64,000 nt of DNA from Escallonia rubra (taxonomy: Eukaryota; Streptophyta; Magnoliopsida; Escalloniales; Escalloniaceae), in assembly GCA_033065855.1 (NCBI GenBank), contig JAVXUO010000146.1:124001-188000 (forward strand), read 5' to 3'. Position numbers and translations under genes: made by a program. The notes under the pieces were generated by a model, which ran no database searches, had not been told where the DNA came from, and saw only the letters and a list, made by a program, of their open reading frames with translations. Shown one piece after another: positions 11,600-22,923 of the stretch. How positions within the stretch are numbered: the stretch's first letter is position 1; the number at the start of each line of letters is the position of its first letter.

Positions 11600-14500
11600 A
11601 TGGCGGGTTCACTGCCTCTGCTTCCCGCCATCTCGTTGCTTCTTCTCTTCCGATGCGGTTCGACGGCTCTGACTCCTCAACTGGACGCGCAAGCGTCGTG
11701 CACGAATCGGCCGGATCGCCAGCTAATCCGTGAACTGGAAGACGCAAAGCTCAAGGTCGATCGATTAGGTAATCGTCTGTTCAATACGCATACATCTTAC
11801 CAAACGCAGTCGAATTCAAGCATTTTTCAGCCCATTGCAGTGTCTTTTGAATCTGTTAGCTTTATCATTACTTTCGGTATTGTGTCTCGGTAAACTTTTT
11901 CTCACCCCTAGGCTATGATTTGGTTATATAACTGGCTAATTTTAAGGTAGCCGTAATTTACTATGAAAAAAGAAAATGCCGAAAGGATGAGAAAACTGCG
12001 ATGAAATGAATGGGAATTGTCTGATAAGTTAAAAGAAGAACTAAGATAAAGATCGTGACATTAGTGTCAAGCCTTGATTCCCAAATGATGTGGCGTCAGC
12101 TGTGTTGAGATAATTGAAAAGTATAATTGCTGAGAGGTTTATAGCGGTTGGACTGTAAGGAACCACATCATTTTCCTGTAAATGAGTCAGTAGCTAAAGC
12201 GCTTGGAATTAGTTTACGAGGATGACGTTAATCTCAAGCCATCGGCTTGTTTTGTGAAGTATTTACCATGAGTATGACATGTTAGTCTCACTGGTTGCAG
12301 TGCCATGGAAAAACTCTTCTAATATATTTAGCTTCAACGCTTTTTCTTGTTATCCCATTGTGTTTCTTTATTGTGTGTTGTAGCTCCTATGGTGTTGTAG
12401 TTTTTGTTGTGTGTAGCCTTTTGCTCGATTGACACTTAATGCCATGGACGTTTTCTCTCGCCATCTCATTCACTTTCCTTTCTTCGTCTCTCCTAGAATC
12501 TGTACTTTTTGTAGTGCTTCTGAGTACTTGTCAAGATTATTGGTTCATATGATAATTATTTTGTGTCCAACACATTTTGTTATTTGGCTCTAATATTACA
12601 CTTTAATGTCATCCCAACACCAGAGTGATGGCTCTTTTGTGAGTGTTTGTGTTTGCTACTTATTTTGGTGGTAAGTTGTGAGTGGGGGGAAGCTGATGGC
12701 GAAAAAGAATTTCTTTCAAAGATGTGCTGATGAGTGAATTTAACAGTCCGTATGTTCTCTTGTATTGGTGTAAGTTTCAGTACACTCTGTTGCTATTTTG
12801 ATTTAGATTCATGTTTTCTTGGATTTATGTGTCTCGACACCAATGTAGAATCAATCCTCGAGGAAAGCATTCAACTCCTGCATTCGAAAATTCTTTCTAT
12901 TGGAGAAAGTGAAAAGCTGATTGAGGAGATGAGCCGAGACATTGATTATCTGCAATCTGCTTTGGTCAGTTTGAAGGTATACCTTTTGTTGCAATTAAGG
13001 AAACATTAGTCTGAGATAGTTTTTACATGCGCTAAGAGTGAGGTCTGGTTAAATGGTTGACAATGTTATTCTAAATGCAGAGTGATTGTAGATGGTTCCA
13101 TCAGAGTATCTCTCTTATGCCTTATTTTGCTCAAGTTGAAATAATATGTCAATCAATTGTCTTTTTAGTCCTTATTTTACATTAAGGGCCAGGTGCGTGA
13201 GCTTTTTGACCATTCCTTGGTCAAGGTTGCATAGCCTTTGGTGAGCAAAGCGCCGCTAGGAGTATCACCGTCACTTGTATGCTTTTCCTTTTCATTCGTT
13301 TATCCTTAGCATCATTATCAACTTAAGCAAGAGAGCCATAAAACAATAGGTTCTATTCTTGCAACAATAAAGAATGGGAACCATGAGATGTTTTACAGTT
13401 AAGGGCTTTATAGGTTAGAACTCAAACTTTTGAAGCAAATATTTCATCTTAAATTCTCAATGGCCAAAGAATACAAAGAGAAAATCAGTATTAGGTAAAG
13501 ATTTTAAAGAAGTTATGAAGCAATATTTCCTTTTGAAAAATGCTTATGGAGTACATGTTCATCAAATGTTCAGTTTGTTCCTTTCTTTTTCTGTTTATTT
13601 TTTGGGGCCGTTTTTAGCATGTAGGAAAAGGTAATTTGCTTTTTCCCCTCGTTTTGGATAGAGTTAAATATTGCATGCTTTTTTTAGCACAATCGGGTTT
13701 TAAGTACATAGCCTAAACTTCCAAGCCATGTTTAGCACAATCTGATGATAATCATTTTGTATGGAATTTGATTAGTGTAACATATACTATTATACTAACG
13801 CAGGAGAGGGTTCTTTAATGCTGTCGAGAGTTAGGACTGCCAACTGTTCAAAGAATTTTAAACCTAACTTCACTAGTGCACAAGTAGTGGTATACTACTA
13901 TCGAAGCATTAGCTTTCTCTTATTCATTTAAATTTGTCATGTCACTTTCTAGTTAACAGAGAGAAAAATTAGTACGTTCCTTTCTTCCTTGATTTTACTT
14001 TGTTGTTCATCATACATTACGTATATAAGTTAGGTATTGATGTGACTGTCACCTCAATTCTCCAACGGAACTTGTTAATTTGAGTCTTAAATTACTTGTA
14101 ATTTGTTTGGAGATTCCTTTTAAGAAAATTGGAGTGTCTATCTTGATTATAGTTGGTTAAAATTTTAATTGCTCATGAAAGCCTCATCTTGGGTTGACAG
14201 TTGCACCTGTTCTGTCTTGCAACTCAGCCATCTTGACATTCTATAGTCAGTTGTCTACGTTTAATAGGTAACTGTCATTGCAATTTGCAACCTCGAGATG
14301 CCTTAGGAGCAAAATCTTCTCTCATCTGAAATGGATGAGCAGGTCATTTAGTGAAGAAAATTCAGTTACACCATTGTAGTGCTTATATCTGCTCTTACTG
14401 TAGGGTGACTCATCACGTGAAGATGAAAGGCTTAATGTGCTAGAAGCAGAGGTGTGGTTCTCTTCTGTATACTGTGTATCTTTATTTCAGTGCGTGCTGA

Positions 14501-16653
14501 TTTGATTGCCAACATAACTAAGCAGTGGACATGGGGGTGTTCAGGTCCGACTTCTCTGGGAGGCGTCAAGGAAAAATAACTTTGAGCTTCATACACTAGA
14601 GACTAAAGCTCAAGATACAGAGGCAAGATTGGAAGTGGTTACTTCACAAGTTGAAAAGGTCAGTACTCAAGGACATCCCCTCATCTTTTTGCACAGATGA
14701 ACTTGCCAAGAACATCGACAGTTGCTCCTGTAGATTGTTAACGTATATAAAATGGAACTGTTAGTAGGAATTGAAAAATTATGCTCTTAGTTTACAATTT
14801 TAATAGTTGATGGGTGTTATACATCTGATTACTATAATTGAAATATTTTAACAAATAGTAGTTTCTTCAAAAATACATAGTAGGCTTCTTACTTCAGGGG
14901 TAAACACAAAGATCGCATGTTTAGGGAAAGGAGTCGCGATGATAAAAACTCATTAGTCATTACTCCTCATTAGTAGCAAGTTGTTTGATTTTTCTCGAGA
15001 TATTGTGGACTAACCTCTAAGTCTTAGGCTCTTAGCTTCAGCTTGCTTATTACTGTTCAGGGGCACTTTCTATGGATTATATATACTCATCGTAATTCAT
15101 TTTAGTGATTTTTTGTATAGATTACTAATCTCGGTTTTGTGCATGCAGATGGCTGATATTGTTGCTGAACAGTGGATTCAGATTCAGCAACTTGAACAGG
15201 CTCTTCAAATCACAGAAGTATTACAAATTTATTTTCCATAAAGAGAAAAAGGAGTTCAAAAGTAACGTATGCTTGTGTCAGTAGTCTGATTTAGATAGTT
15301 TCAGATGCAGATTTTGAAGGTTAAAAGGCAAGGAGGCTCCACAAGATGCACATTTGTTAAGGTAAACGGGAGGCCAATATTTGACGCAATTTGCTCCAGT
15401 CCAGCTTATATAGATGTACATAATAATAGGACTTTGTGAGTTGGTCCTCTTGTATTTATGTCATAATCTCATCTAATCATTTATATGGCTTTGCAGTTTA
15501 TCAAAAACCTTCTTAGCAATCATCTTGAAACTTCAAGGCTAATGGTGGATCCATATCTATCTGACAAGGGGTTTCCTTTGAGTTCTTATTTGTCTCGTGC
15601 TTTGCATCAATTAGCAAAAACTTTTTCAGCAGCACAGCACTATCATCACCAGGTATGTACTTTCTCTCCTATGTTTTTACTCTTCCTCAGGTGCCCACTT
15701 TTTCCTACTTTTTGTGGCCACTGAGCCCAGTTCCTCCACCACTTATATGATTGTTTAGGTAAAGAAACTTGATGTTTAGAGTTACATATACCTCTTTAGC
15801 ACTTCAATTTTGTTCTTTGGTTTTTTTATTGTTATTGTTTTGTCTTTTTCGTCTTTATTTTGGGAAGGGGGTGAGACGAAAGGAGCCTTTTCTGGAGTTT
15901 CAGAAAACACTAGTCCATGTTTCTGATGATATCTTTGAAAAATGACCATGTTGATTGAAATGGAGTGACATCAAAAGCGAAGCACCATCATATACTGCAA
16001 TGGCGTGACAGTGTTCTATTTATTTACCAATCTACTGTGCTGGAGAATGTCCCTTTGTACTTCAGCCACTGTTAGCGATATTATGCTTAATCAGTGATTC
16101 ATCTTTGTTTCAGTTAACGAATAACTAGTAAGTTTGACGGCCACCTTCCTCTTGGGCTTTCCACTACCTCTAGTTCCCCTCCCGTGTTGTGCACTGATGA
16201 AAACTATAATGTATTCAGTTTGATCTGGTGGAAAAATCCAATTAAGATCACTGTGTGTACAAAAAATCTGCAATGTGAAATATCGGATGGATCTACTTTG
16301 ATGTGACCAGAACAATCCATGTCTGAAAGAAAGTATTTTGTAGGCGAATTATGTATTCTGCTAATAAATACTCACCATCTGATTTTAATTCAGTTGCAAG
16401 GCTACATCAAACAGGAGATGGAAAGGAATGAATTTACTGCAGCTTTTGCAAACAGGGAAGTGGTATTTTTTGTGGTAAGTCACCTAAATTCCTCTTGCAA
16501 CTCCATGTGGTCAATTCTAGTTAGCAAAATATGTGCTGCTATACTGTCATAGAGGTCGCTCATCTGACTTGAACTTCGCTATTCCAGGCATCTGCTCTAA
16601 TCCTATTTCCGATACTGAGTGCTTGGATGTGCCTCGTGTCACAAGTTAGCTAG
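11600..16653 (+). CDS. Signal-peptide, coiled-coil, membrane-anchored protein, unidentified
   Basis: I do not recognise this family by name. Nine exons join in frame: 11600-11768, 12849-12976, 14404-14451, 14545-14658, 15149-15217, 15305-15361, 15497-15652, 16394-16474 and 16588-16653, giving 295 residues. The N-terminus has a hydrophobic leader (LPLLPAISLLLLF) consistent with ER targeting. Residues from about 45 to 180 are rich in Leu, Glu, Lys and Gln with heptad-like spacing (LRELEDAKLKVDRLESILEE style, then EARLEVVTSQVEK and IQIQQLEQALQI), predicting a long coiled coil. The C-terminus is hydrophobic (VVFFVASALILFPILSAWMCLV), consistent with a single membrane anchor. This suggests an endomembrane protein, possibly a tether or scaffold, but no function is assigned. 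The sixth exon could instead begin at 15311, because two AG acceptors lie 6 bp apart in the same phase. Confidence 0.8.
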
Positions 16654-17674
16654 CGGGAGATGATGTCTACTACAAAGAAGCAGGCAAGCCATCTTCGTGA
16701 AAATTGAAAATATCGATCCAGCAGAACTTCATTTTTTATTCTGAAACTAGATAAACCGCTTCTGCAATATACATGCATATCAATGAATTGAATATACAAA
16801 TTTCTGTAGGTTAGAACACCGAAGAGGTCTAAGGTTATCCTAGGTTGTAGTGCTTATATAGCATTTTACATAGCGAACTTTGACATATAATGATAGGCTA
16901 GCCCTATTATCGAAGCAACGTAGAGTAGACCGAAGCAAACACTACACTGATTCAGAAGCTGGTTTTGTTTTCCCAAAAGTTATATTACTAGTGACGTTGG
17001 AGTAGCCTTCATTTAGGCTGGAAATTTCATCCAAGTCTACCACAGACTTCAAATGCTTTAATAAATCTAATCTCATTCTGTTTAATAATATCCTAATCCT
17101 TTCTGTTCTCTTCATAACCAAACGTATTTTGTGCAAACAATTGTGCAAAGAACCAAGATGAAATTTAACAGTCCTTGAAAGTAAGATTTGAAATGTTATT
17201 CACATCCTAAAAGGATATTGTCACACCATTATAGAAGGGATTAGGATAGCACATTTGCTGTAATATAAAAAAGTTCACTAAATGTATTTTAGGAATGAAA
17301 GATTATTAATTTAAGTTTTAGCAACAACAACAGGATAGATAATCTTTTGTTACTAAAGAAATGATTTTTAGTGATAATCTATTGTGCCTAAAGAGATGCT
17401 GTACAACATATTAATGTTAATTTTAAGAATAACAACAACATACTTTCAGTAACAACCGTTAAATAACCGGTAAATGCACAATTATTTGCTTTTGTTTCCA
17501 AATTTTGTGTTACTCGAAGAAAGAAATACTCAATTGTCATCTCTTCATCTCTTGCCCCCTTTTGGTAATTTTTGCACCCAAGCTTATCAATTTGCTCTCA
17601 GACTCCCCTCCTCCTCCATCTTCTTCGCTCGCTCTCTCTCCTCTCTCTCTGAGTCACAGATAAACCCAGTAATC
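16654..17674. other. 3' UTR and intergenic sequence, MITE-like patch
   Basis: No gene recognised. The stretch at about 17290-17460 has TTTTAGCAACAACAAC and TTTTTAGTGATAATC motifs like the MITEs at 27.8 and 52.0 kb, but I could not define its ends. Confidence 0.4.
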
Positions 17675-17683
17675 ATGAGATAA
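17675..17683 (+). promoter_or_regulatory. Minimal two-codon uORF overlapping the next start codon
   Basis: ATG-AGA-TAA ends at 17683, and the A of that stop is the first base of the main ATG (TAATGG). Ribosomes that start at the first ATG would end exactly on the main start. This arrangement can modulate translation through reinitiation. The sequence is direct observation; an effect requires that transcription starts upstream of 17675. Confidence 0.55.
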
Positions 17684-18147
17684 TGGAAGACACAACATGG
17701 GAGCAGAAATTCCAAGCCTTAACCCACATACTAACCCACCCCACAAACACACCCTCCCTCCACTCTCAACTCTTCATCTCCACACACGTCCCCTGCTACC
17801 TCAACTGGGACTACCCGCCCACCCTCTGTCCCAGATCTTCAACCGCCTTCCCTCCTCTGCATCTGAGGTGGGCCTTCTCTCTGTTCCTCAAGAGGGTCTC
17901 CAGATTTGGGCTCCCTCAAACCTCCTGGAGGTCCAAGTGCCCCTACCACCAGCCCCCGCCGCTGATACTCGCCAAGGGAGTGGAGGAAGCCCGGTGGGGT
18001 GAGGAGGAGAAGCGTGATTACGTGAGGAAGAGGCTGAGAAGGAAACGCCTGGGAAGTGATGTCCATCCTTTCATTCCGATTTTGGTCCCGAATCTCTTCT
18101 TGCTTTCTCTCCTGCTTTGGAACCCATTTCCCTCTGATGAGTCCTGA
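17683..18147 (+). CDS. Small plant protein with C-terminal hydrophobic segment, unidentified
   Basis: This is a single-exon 154-residue frame beginning MEDTTWEQKFQALTHILTHP. I do not recognise a named family with confidence. The middle contains an aromatic and proline-rich part (CYLNWDYPP) and a Leu/Arg stretch (LHLRWAFSLFLKR). A strongly basic stretch (DYVRKRLRRKRLG) precedes a hydrophobic segment (PFIPILVPNLFLLSLLLW) near the end, which could be a membrane anchor or tail anchor. The start is supported by a good context (ATAATGG) and by a CT-rich leader (17630-17655) typical of plant 5' UTRs. The coherent composition and length argue for a real gene rather than a chance frame. A two-codon uORF sits immediately before it. 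Confidence 0.7.
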   Translation: MEDTTWEQKFQALTHILTHPTNTPSLHSQLFISTHVPCYLNWDYPPTLCPRSSTAFPPLHLRWAFSLFLKRVSRFGLPQTSWRSKCPYHQPPPLILAKGVEEARWGEEEKRDYVRKRLRRKRLGSDVHPFIPILVPNLFLLSLLLWNPFPSDES

Positions 18148-18680
18148 TAATGTTCATGTGTCACACGTCTGCCACGTGGCATTTTTTTTTAAATTTTTTA
18201 TAACACCACCCCCCCCCCCCCCCTCCCCCCTTCCTTCCCTCCCCTCCCCCTGTATCCAAATATTGCTAAGTAATATATGTATATCCCATGTTTGGCTTGA
18301 GACTACCAAAAAATTTCTTGTGAGATTGCTATACAATCGTTATAACTTGATTTTTTTGTTCTTAGATGGATTACTGTATTGTTTCGTTATGTTTGGTTTA
18401 CTTTTACATTGCATTCTCGAATTTTTTGTAGTGCATTTCGGCTATTCTTTTCATCACGTAACTATAGAGACTATCGACAAAACATCATATATCATAAGGA
18501 CATGTTTCAATGAGACAAAGCAAGACTAATCACGATCTTGTCGAGCTTGCGATTTCATGCTTCGTTGCGAACTACGTCGTACAATCATGGGATAAGTGAC
18601 CCATCGACTAAAGTAATTTCCTTGGAAGTTTTGAATTGTAAATTAGAGGACCAAACCCATGCATAACGAGTGCAAAGTAG
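18148..18680. other. Downstream sequence with poly-C tract
   Basis: This holds the 3' region of the preceding gene and no other recognisable gene. A run of 15 C lies at 18209-18223, followed by a CCCTTCC-rich stretch to 18250. Confidence 0.6.
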
Positions 18681-18992
18681 TACTATTTCTGTCTCACATA
18701 ATTTGATTAATTTTTTTATTACATATTTATACTTTTATTTTTTTTTATTCTATTTCTCTCTCCACATTTAAATTTCTATCAATTAATTTTCTCTCTCCTG
18801 GTTCACTTTCTTACATTTTTTTATTCATTTCTCTTCCACGTTTAACACTCCACTAACATATTTTCTCTCTCCTGTCTCACTTTCTTTCCTTATTTTCTTT
18901 AAAGGTAGAATGAGAAAAACACAATATATCATTTAAATCTTTAATTTGTGTGCGAAAAAAAGTTGATCAAATTATGTAGGATGAAAAAAGTA
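18681..18992. mobile_element. Stowaway-like MITE with TA target duplication
   Basis: A 308-bp element (18683-18990) is flanked by TA on each side. Its ends are inverted: the left reads CTATTTCTGTCTCACATAAT and continues TTGATTAA, and the right read backwards is CTTTTTTCATCCTACATAAT then TTGATCAA. The Tc1/mariner-derived Stowaway group has CTCCCTCCGTCC-type ends and TA duplications, which this fits as a diverged copy. The interior is AT- and CTCTCT-rich and non-coding. Confidence 0.85.
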
Positions 18993-19150
18993 TATATTAA
19001 CAGCAAATACCACTTACGCGGCTCAACATCGAAAAAGATCTCTTAACCCTACAGCAGATGCTAGATTAAGCTACATAATCACTCTTGGCACTCCAACTAT
19101 CTAATCTGCTTTGCCAACACAACAGCTAAAACGAGGGCAGCCGGTCCTAA

Positions 19151-19153
<3 letters not shown>

Positions 19154-19185
<32 letters not shown>
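19154..19185. repeat. (CT)16 microsatellite
   Basis: An uninterrupted CT dinucleotide repeat. Confidence 0.95.
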
Positions 19186-19187
<2 letters not shown>

Positions 19188-19199
19188 GCCATAACTCAT

Positions 19200-19596
19200 T
19201 TTCTATCCACAACCCACGTTTCTTCTGCCACTGCTGGTTTAAATTGATCACTGGTGGTGGCGTGATCAATTTAAAGGTTGTGCTTGGCGGCTATGTGCTT
19301 TAGTGGTGCGTGGTTTTAGTGATCGGATTTTTGAAGGGTGTATTCGGATCAATAGAGGCGTCCAGTTTCAGGGTAAAAGGTTGGTTCGTCTGCGATTTAA
19401 TTTGCACTTTGGTGCTTGTTTATTAATCCCTATAGGTCCAAAAGTGTTGGGCCTTTAACTTTGTTGCTTAAATGTCTTTTGTTTTTATGTTAGTTTTTGA
19501 CATTTTGGCACTGTAATCTTGAGGTCAGGGTTGTTGGCCTCATATTTTTGTCTCGATAATATATATTACTTATCTTTTTCAAAAAGAAAAAAAAAG
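19200..19596 (+). mobile_element. Probable LINE 3' UTR and poly(A) tail
   Basis: The right part (about 19440-19596) has the feel of plant L1 3' ends: T-rich sequence, a TTGGCACTGTAATC motif, then AATATATATTACTTATC and an A-rich tail at 19580-19594. No reverse transcriptase coding remains and I found no convincing target-site duplication, so the 5' boundary is a guess. Confidence 0.4.
19238..19275. repeat. Perfect 14-bp inverted repeat with 10-nt loop
   Basis: TTTAAATTGATCAC at 19238-19251 is exactly complementary to GTGATCAATTTAAA at 19262-19275, with loop TGGTGGTGGC. No T-rich tail or gene context supports a terminator. Confidence 0.85.
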
Positions 19597-20060
19597 GAAC
19601 AGCAAATTGCATGTTTAAATCTCAAATGTTGTGTTCACTTGGACAATTTTGAGTCTCCATTTTTTTTCTTTCATAAAGTTCATATTTATCCTTTGCATTT
19701 GAAACTAACCAAAGAAAAAAGTTATTTGAAACTGCTAAGAATCCGAAATTCTCATTCTGCGTATCATTTTTGACAGCTTCTTGGGTTCATTATTTTTTTA
19801 AAGAAGTAGCAACATCATACACGTTATGAAGAATTACAAAAGTGAGCTGCCAAACACCAGAAAATCTTGAGTGTGTAAGAGGAATAGATGCGCCGTAAGC
19901 TAACACATGGGTGAAATCTAACAAGAGTGAGAGATTTTAAAAAAATGGGAGTGTCAACGAATCTTTTATTTTTCCATGTTATCTATTTGTGGCATCATGT
20001 CATATCTATCACTATTGCATTCAAATTTTGTATTCCAAAGAGGTATGGGTCAAAATACAA

Positions 20061-20100
20061 CTAGTTTTAATCTCGTGCGTTGCACACGAAAGCGACGTGT
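20061..20100 (-). mobile_element. Helitron 3' terminus (minus strand)
   Basis: Read on the minus strand, this ends in CGTGTGCAACGCACGAG, then ATTAAAACTAG followed by host T. A GC hairpin (CGTG/CACG) roughly ten bases before CTAG, followed by T, is the canonical Helitron 3' end. It nearly matches the end of the complete element at 21733. No matching 5' end could be assigned. Confidence 0.6.
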
Positions 20101-20231
20101 GCTAAGTACAAAAATATTCATTAAATTGCATCATATCAATTACTATAATAAAGTAAAATAATATTAAGAACAATTGAAATGCTAATAATAAGTTGATATC
20201 TATTTTATACCCTAGTTGATTTCCATTTTTA

Positions 20232-20383
20232 TACCCTAGTTGATTTCTTTTGATAAACTTCTTGTATCTAAAAAGAAGTAAAAAAAAAAAAAAACGATAA
20301 TATCACATGATACCCTAGTTGATTTTTATTGATGAACTTCTTGTATCTAAAAAGAAGTAAAAAAAAACGATAATATCACATTA
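20232..20383. repeat. Tandem duplication of about 76 bp
   Basis: Two adjacent copies (20232-20310 and 20311-20383) share TACCCTAGTTGATTT, then AACTTCTTGTATCTAAAAAG, an A run and CGATAATATCACAT. A third partial copy of the first motif lies at 20208-20226. Confidence 0.85.
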
Positions 20384-21732
20384 TTGTAAAGGTAGGGAGA
20401 AAGTGACTTTTTTTTATCTCCATAATTTTAGCAACCTTCTTCCACTAAAAAAGAAAACTCTCTCTCACTGGTAATATTTCATACACCATTAAAATTATTA
20501 ATATCTGGTTCAAATTTTCAGATGTAAATTCACATATAAAATACTCACTTCTTAAAAACTGCTCAAATACTAAATATGCAATTTCATAAATTCGTAAATT
20601 AACGAATTTTAAAATGAATGAATTTTGAAATGTAATGTACTTTGAAATTTTCTATACAAACACACTCCTAGCTGCATGAAAGTTCCATAAAATTACAATT
20701 CACTCAAAGTAGTTTGGTAACTTGTTAATTACCTCACCAAAAGGTAACCCACCTTGGGTTGTACGAGGCTACATCACTAAGCACAATGCCATCACAATTA
20801 ATTAGTAAATAAGGCTAACATCATCATGAAAGACCTTAATATCAATTTCTCTATTTTTTTAATGGGATTGTCAGCTGTTAAAGTCAAACAATGTCAAGAT
20901 TTGAAAGACTTTTAATGCTTGAATCCCTCGTCCGCTAATCACTCGACAAGTTACACCCAAACCCCAAGAGAAAGAAGGCAAAAGTGTGGAAAAGTGAAAG
21001 AAATGATGATTGGTCAAACACTTTGACAAGAAGCAAAGAAAATAAAGTCTTCTTGTAGATGGTTCTTGGGGTTAAGGCTGTGTTTGGCCCTACCATCTCT
21101 TGTTAGTTGTTACATGGTACATTATTAGTCTTAATGGTGGGGACATTGCCTTTACGGTGCAAGATGGTAAGTTTGAGCTTTATACTCCAGTTAGGACAAG
21201 AAAATTCGTCCGTGTAAGATCGAGCCTCAAATTTTTTTTTTATTTTTTTTTACGCTTAAGATTTAGAATACTGCATTAATAACAGGAGTAACACATAATA
21301 AAACGTAAATTTCTTCTCAAATTTGAGGATAGTGAAGGAAAGATAGCAGCTCGTATCTTCATTATCGGGTTTTTTGTGTTTAAAGCATCTAGCAAGTTAC
21401 TTGAGAATAGGATGCAAACCAAATCAACCCCCCAAGTATCTGGGAAGCTACATGTATGCGTCCTGAGTTTGAAAATCTGCAACAAGTTTTCACCAAGTTT
21501 GAAGGCGTTACCATTTTTGACGGTTTTGCTTATATGAGGACATCGAGGAGGCTCCTTGAGTTTTAATCTCTATTGATGCCAAATATTTGGAAAAGGCCAA
21601 CTGTCAAAGTGCCTGCATCTGAAACTTCAATGTGTATAACATCACACACTTCTTGGTTTGGGGCATAATCCCATTCAGTTCCATATATTTGTCGAAGTGT
21701 CTGCATCCAAAACTTCAAATTCATCAAATATA
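20384..21732. other. Gene-free AT-rich intergenic sequence
   Basis: No gene, structured RNA or defined element recognised. Reading frames here are short and have no family resemblance. Confidence 0.5.
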
Positions 21733-22923
21733 CTAGTTTTGATCCCGTGCGTTGCACATGGGAGAAGAGGCACTTTGAGAACTTAGAATCATCAAAATAA
21801 TGTAAAAATCACATTGAGTGAAACAAATAGGGACGTTTTTGAAAAAGGTGCTAACATAGAAAACTAAATTAAGCATATTTCTGTAGGCATATAAAATCAT
21901 CTAAGGTATCGAAGTAATGAAAAATAACAAAGAGAACCAACCAAACGTATAAAACCAAATATAATATGAAAATATTGAAAGGTCAAAGAAATTTCAAAAT
22001 AGGACTGGTGCTCCTACATTTTGATGAAACTATTAGCAATCGACAACTGGAACTACTTTATTTTTTTGAAGCGTATGATATTAAACAAATATAAGAAATT
22101 GTTATATATGATTGACTATCCAGCTTGAAGATAAAATTTTTACCAAAACAACCTCCTTTTTTTGCATATTAGAATGAATCAATCTCTCTATTTGCATATA
22201 CTCAATAAATGGTGAAATACAATAACAAAAATATGAAAAGAGTGAAGGTTCAAAAAGAGTCTTTATATACATATATATCAAGAAAAAGAATGATAGATTA
22301 TTATGCTACCTCAAATGTTAGTAATCTATGCTGACAAATGGTGATTACCATAGGTGATTGGAGAGTTTTTTTCAGTGTAAACTTTTAAATTGTTATTTTA
22401 GAAATATGTAATCAATCGGGTTTAAAATGAGAGAGATTTAATCTGATTGTAATCTAATCTAATTATATATCAAAAAAGAAAAAAATTAACGAATTAAAAG
22501 GAACAAAAAAATGATTAATCTTAAAAATACATGAAATTAAAGCAAACATGTAATAAATTAGCTTAAATATCTAGCAATGATGATAGAAAAGAGAGTTTCA
22601 AGTAAAGAAAGGGAGATATTTAAGGAGAAAATATGACAAAATTAAAGTGATGAGAAAAATTAAAGTCAAAATAAGGAGATAATTTAGGAAAGGAAATCAT
22701 AAATAGGGACGTTACATATAAATAGAGATGCGAACATGTTGGAGTTTGTGAGAGAGATTGAAAAATGATAAAGACTTAAAACATGTGACAAAAAGAGTAA
22801 AAATAATTCGTAATAAATTAAAAATTCATTATCCATGTGGCAGAAGGAGAGAGTGTTCACGTAGGACATGACGTTGCTACTTTCTCTCAGTTTCAGCTTT
22901 CATATATATATAATTAGATTAGA
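21733..22923 (-). mobile_element. Non-autonomous Helitron with both termini
   Basis: On the minus strand the element starts after a host A at 22924 with TCTAATCTAATTATATATAT (22923 downward). It ends with a GTGC/GCAC hairpin (CCCATGTGCAACGCACGGG), then ATCAAAACTAG at 21733, followed by host T. The 5' TC, 3' hairpin plus CTAG and insertion between A and T are the Helitron hallmarks, and there is no target duplication, as expected. The 1,191-bp interior is AT-rich and has no Rep/helicase coding, so it is non-autonomous. A second, plus-strand copy of the 5' motif (TCTAATCTAATTATATAT) sits inside at 22453, which suggests nesting or a chimeric origin. Confidence 0.75.
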
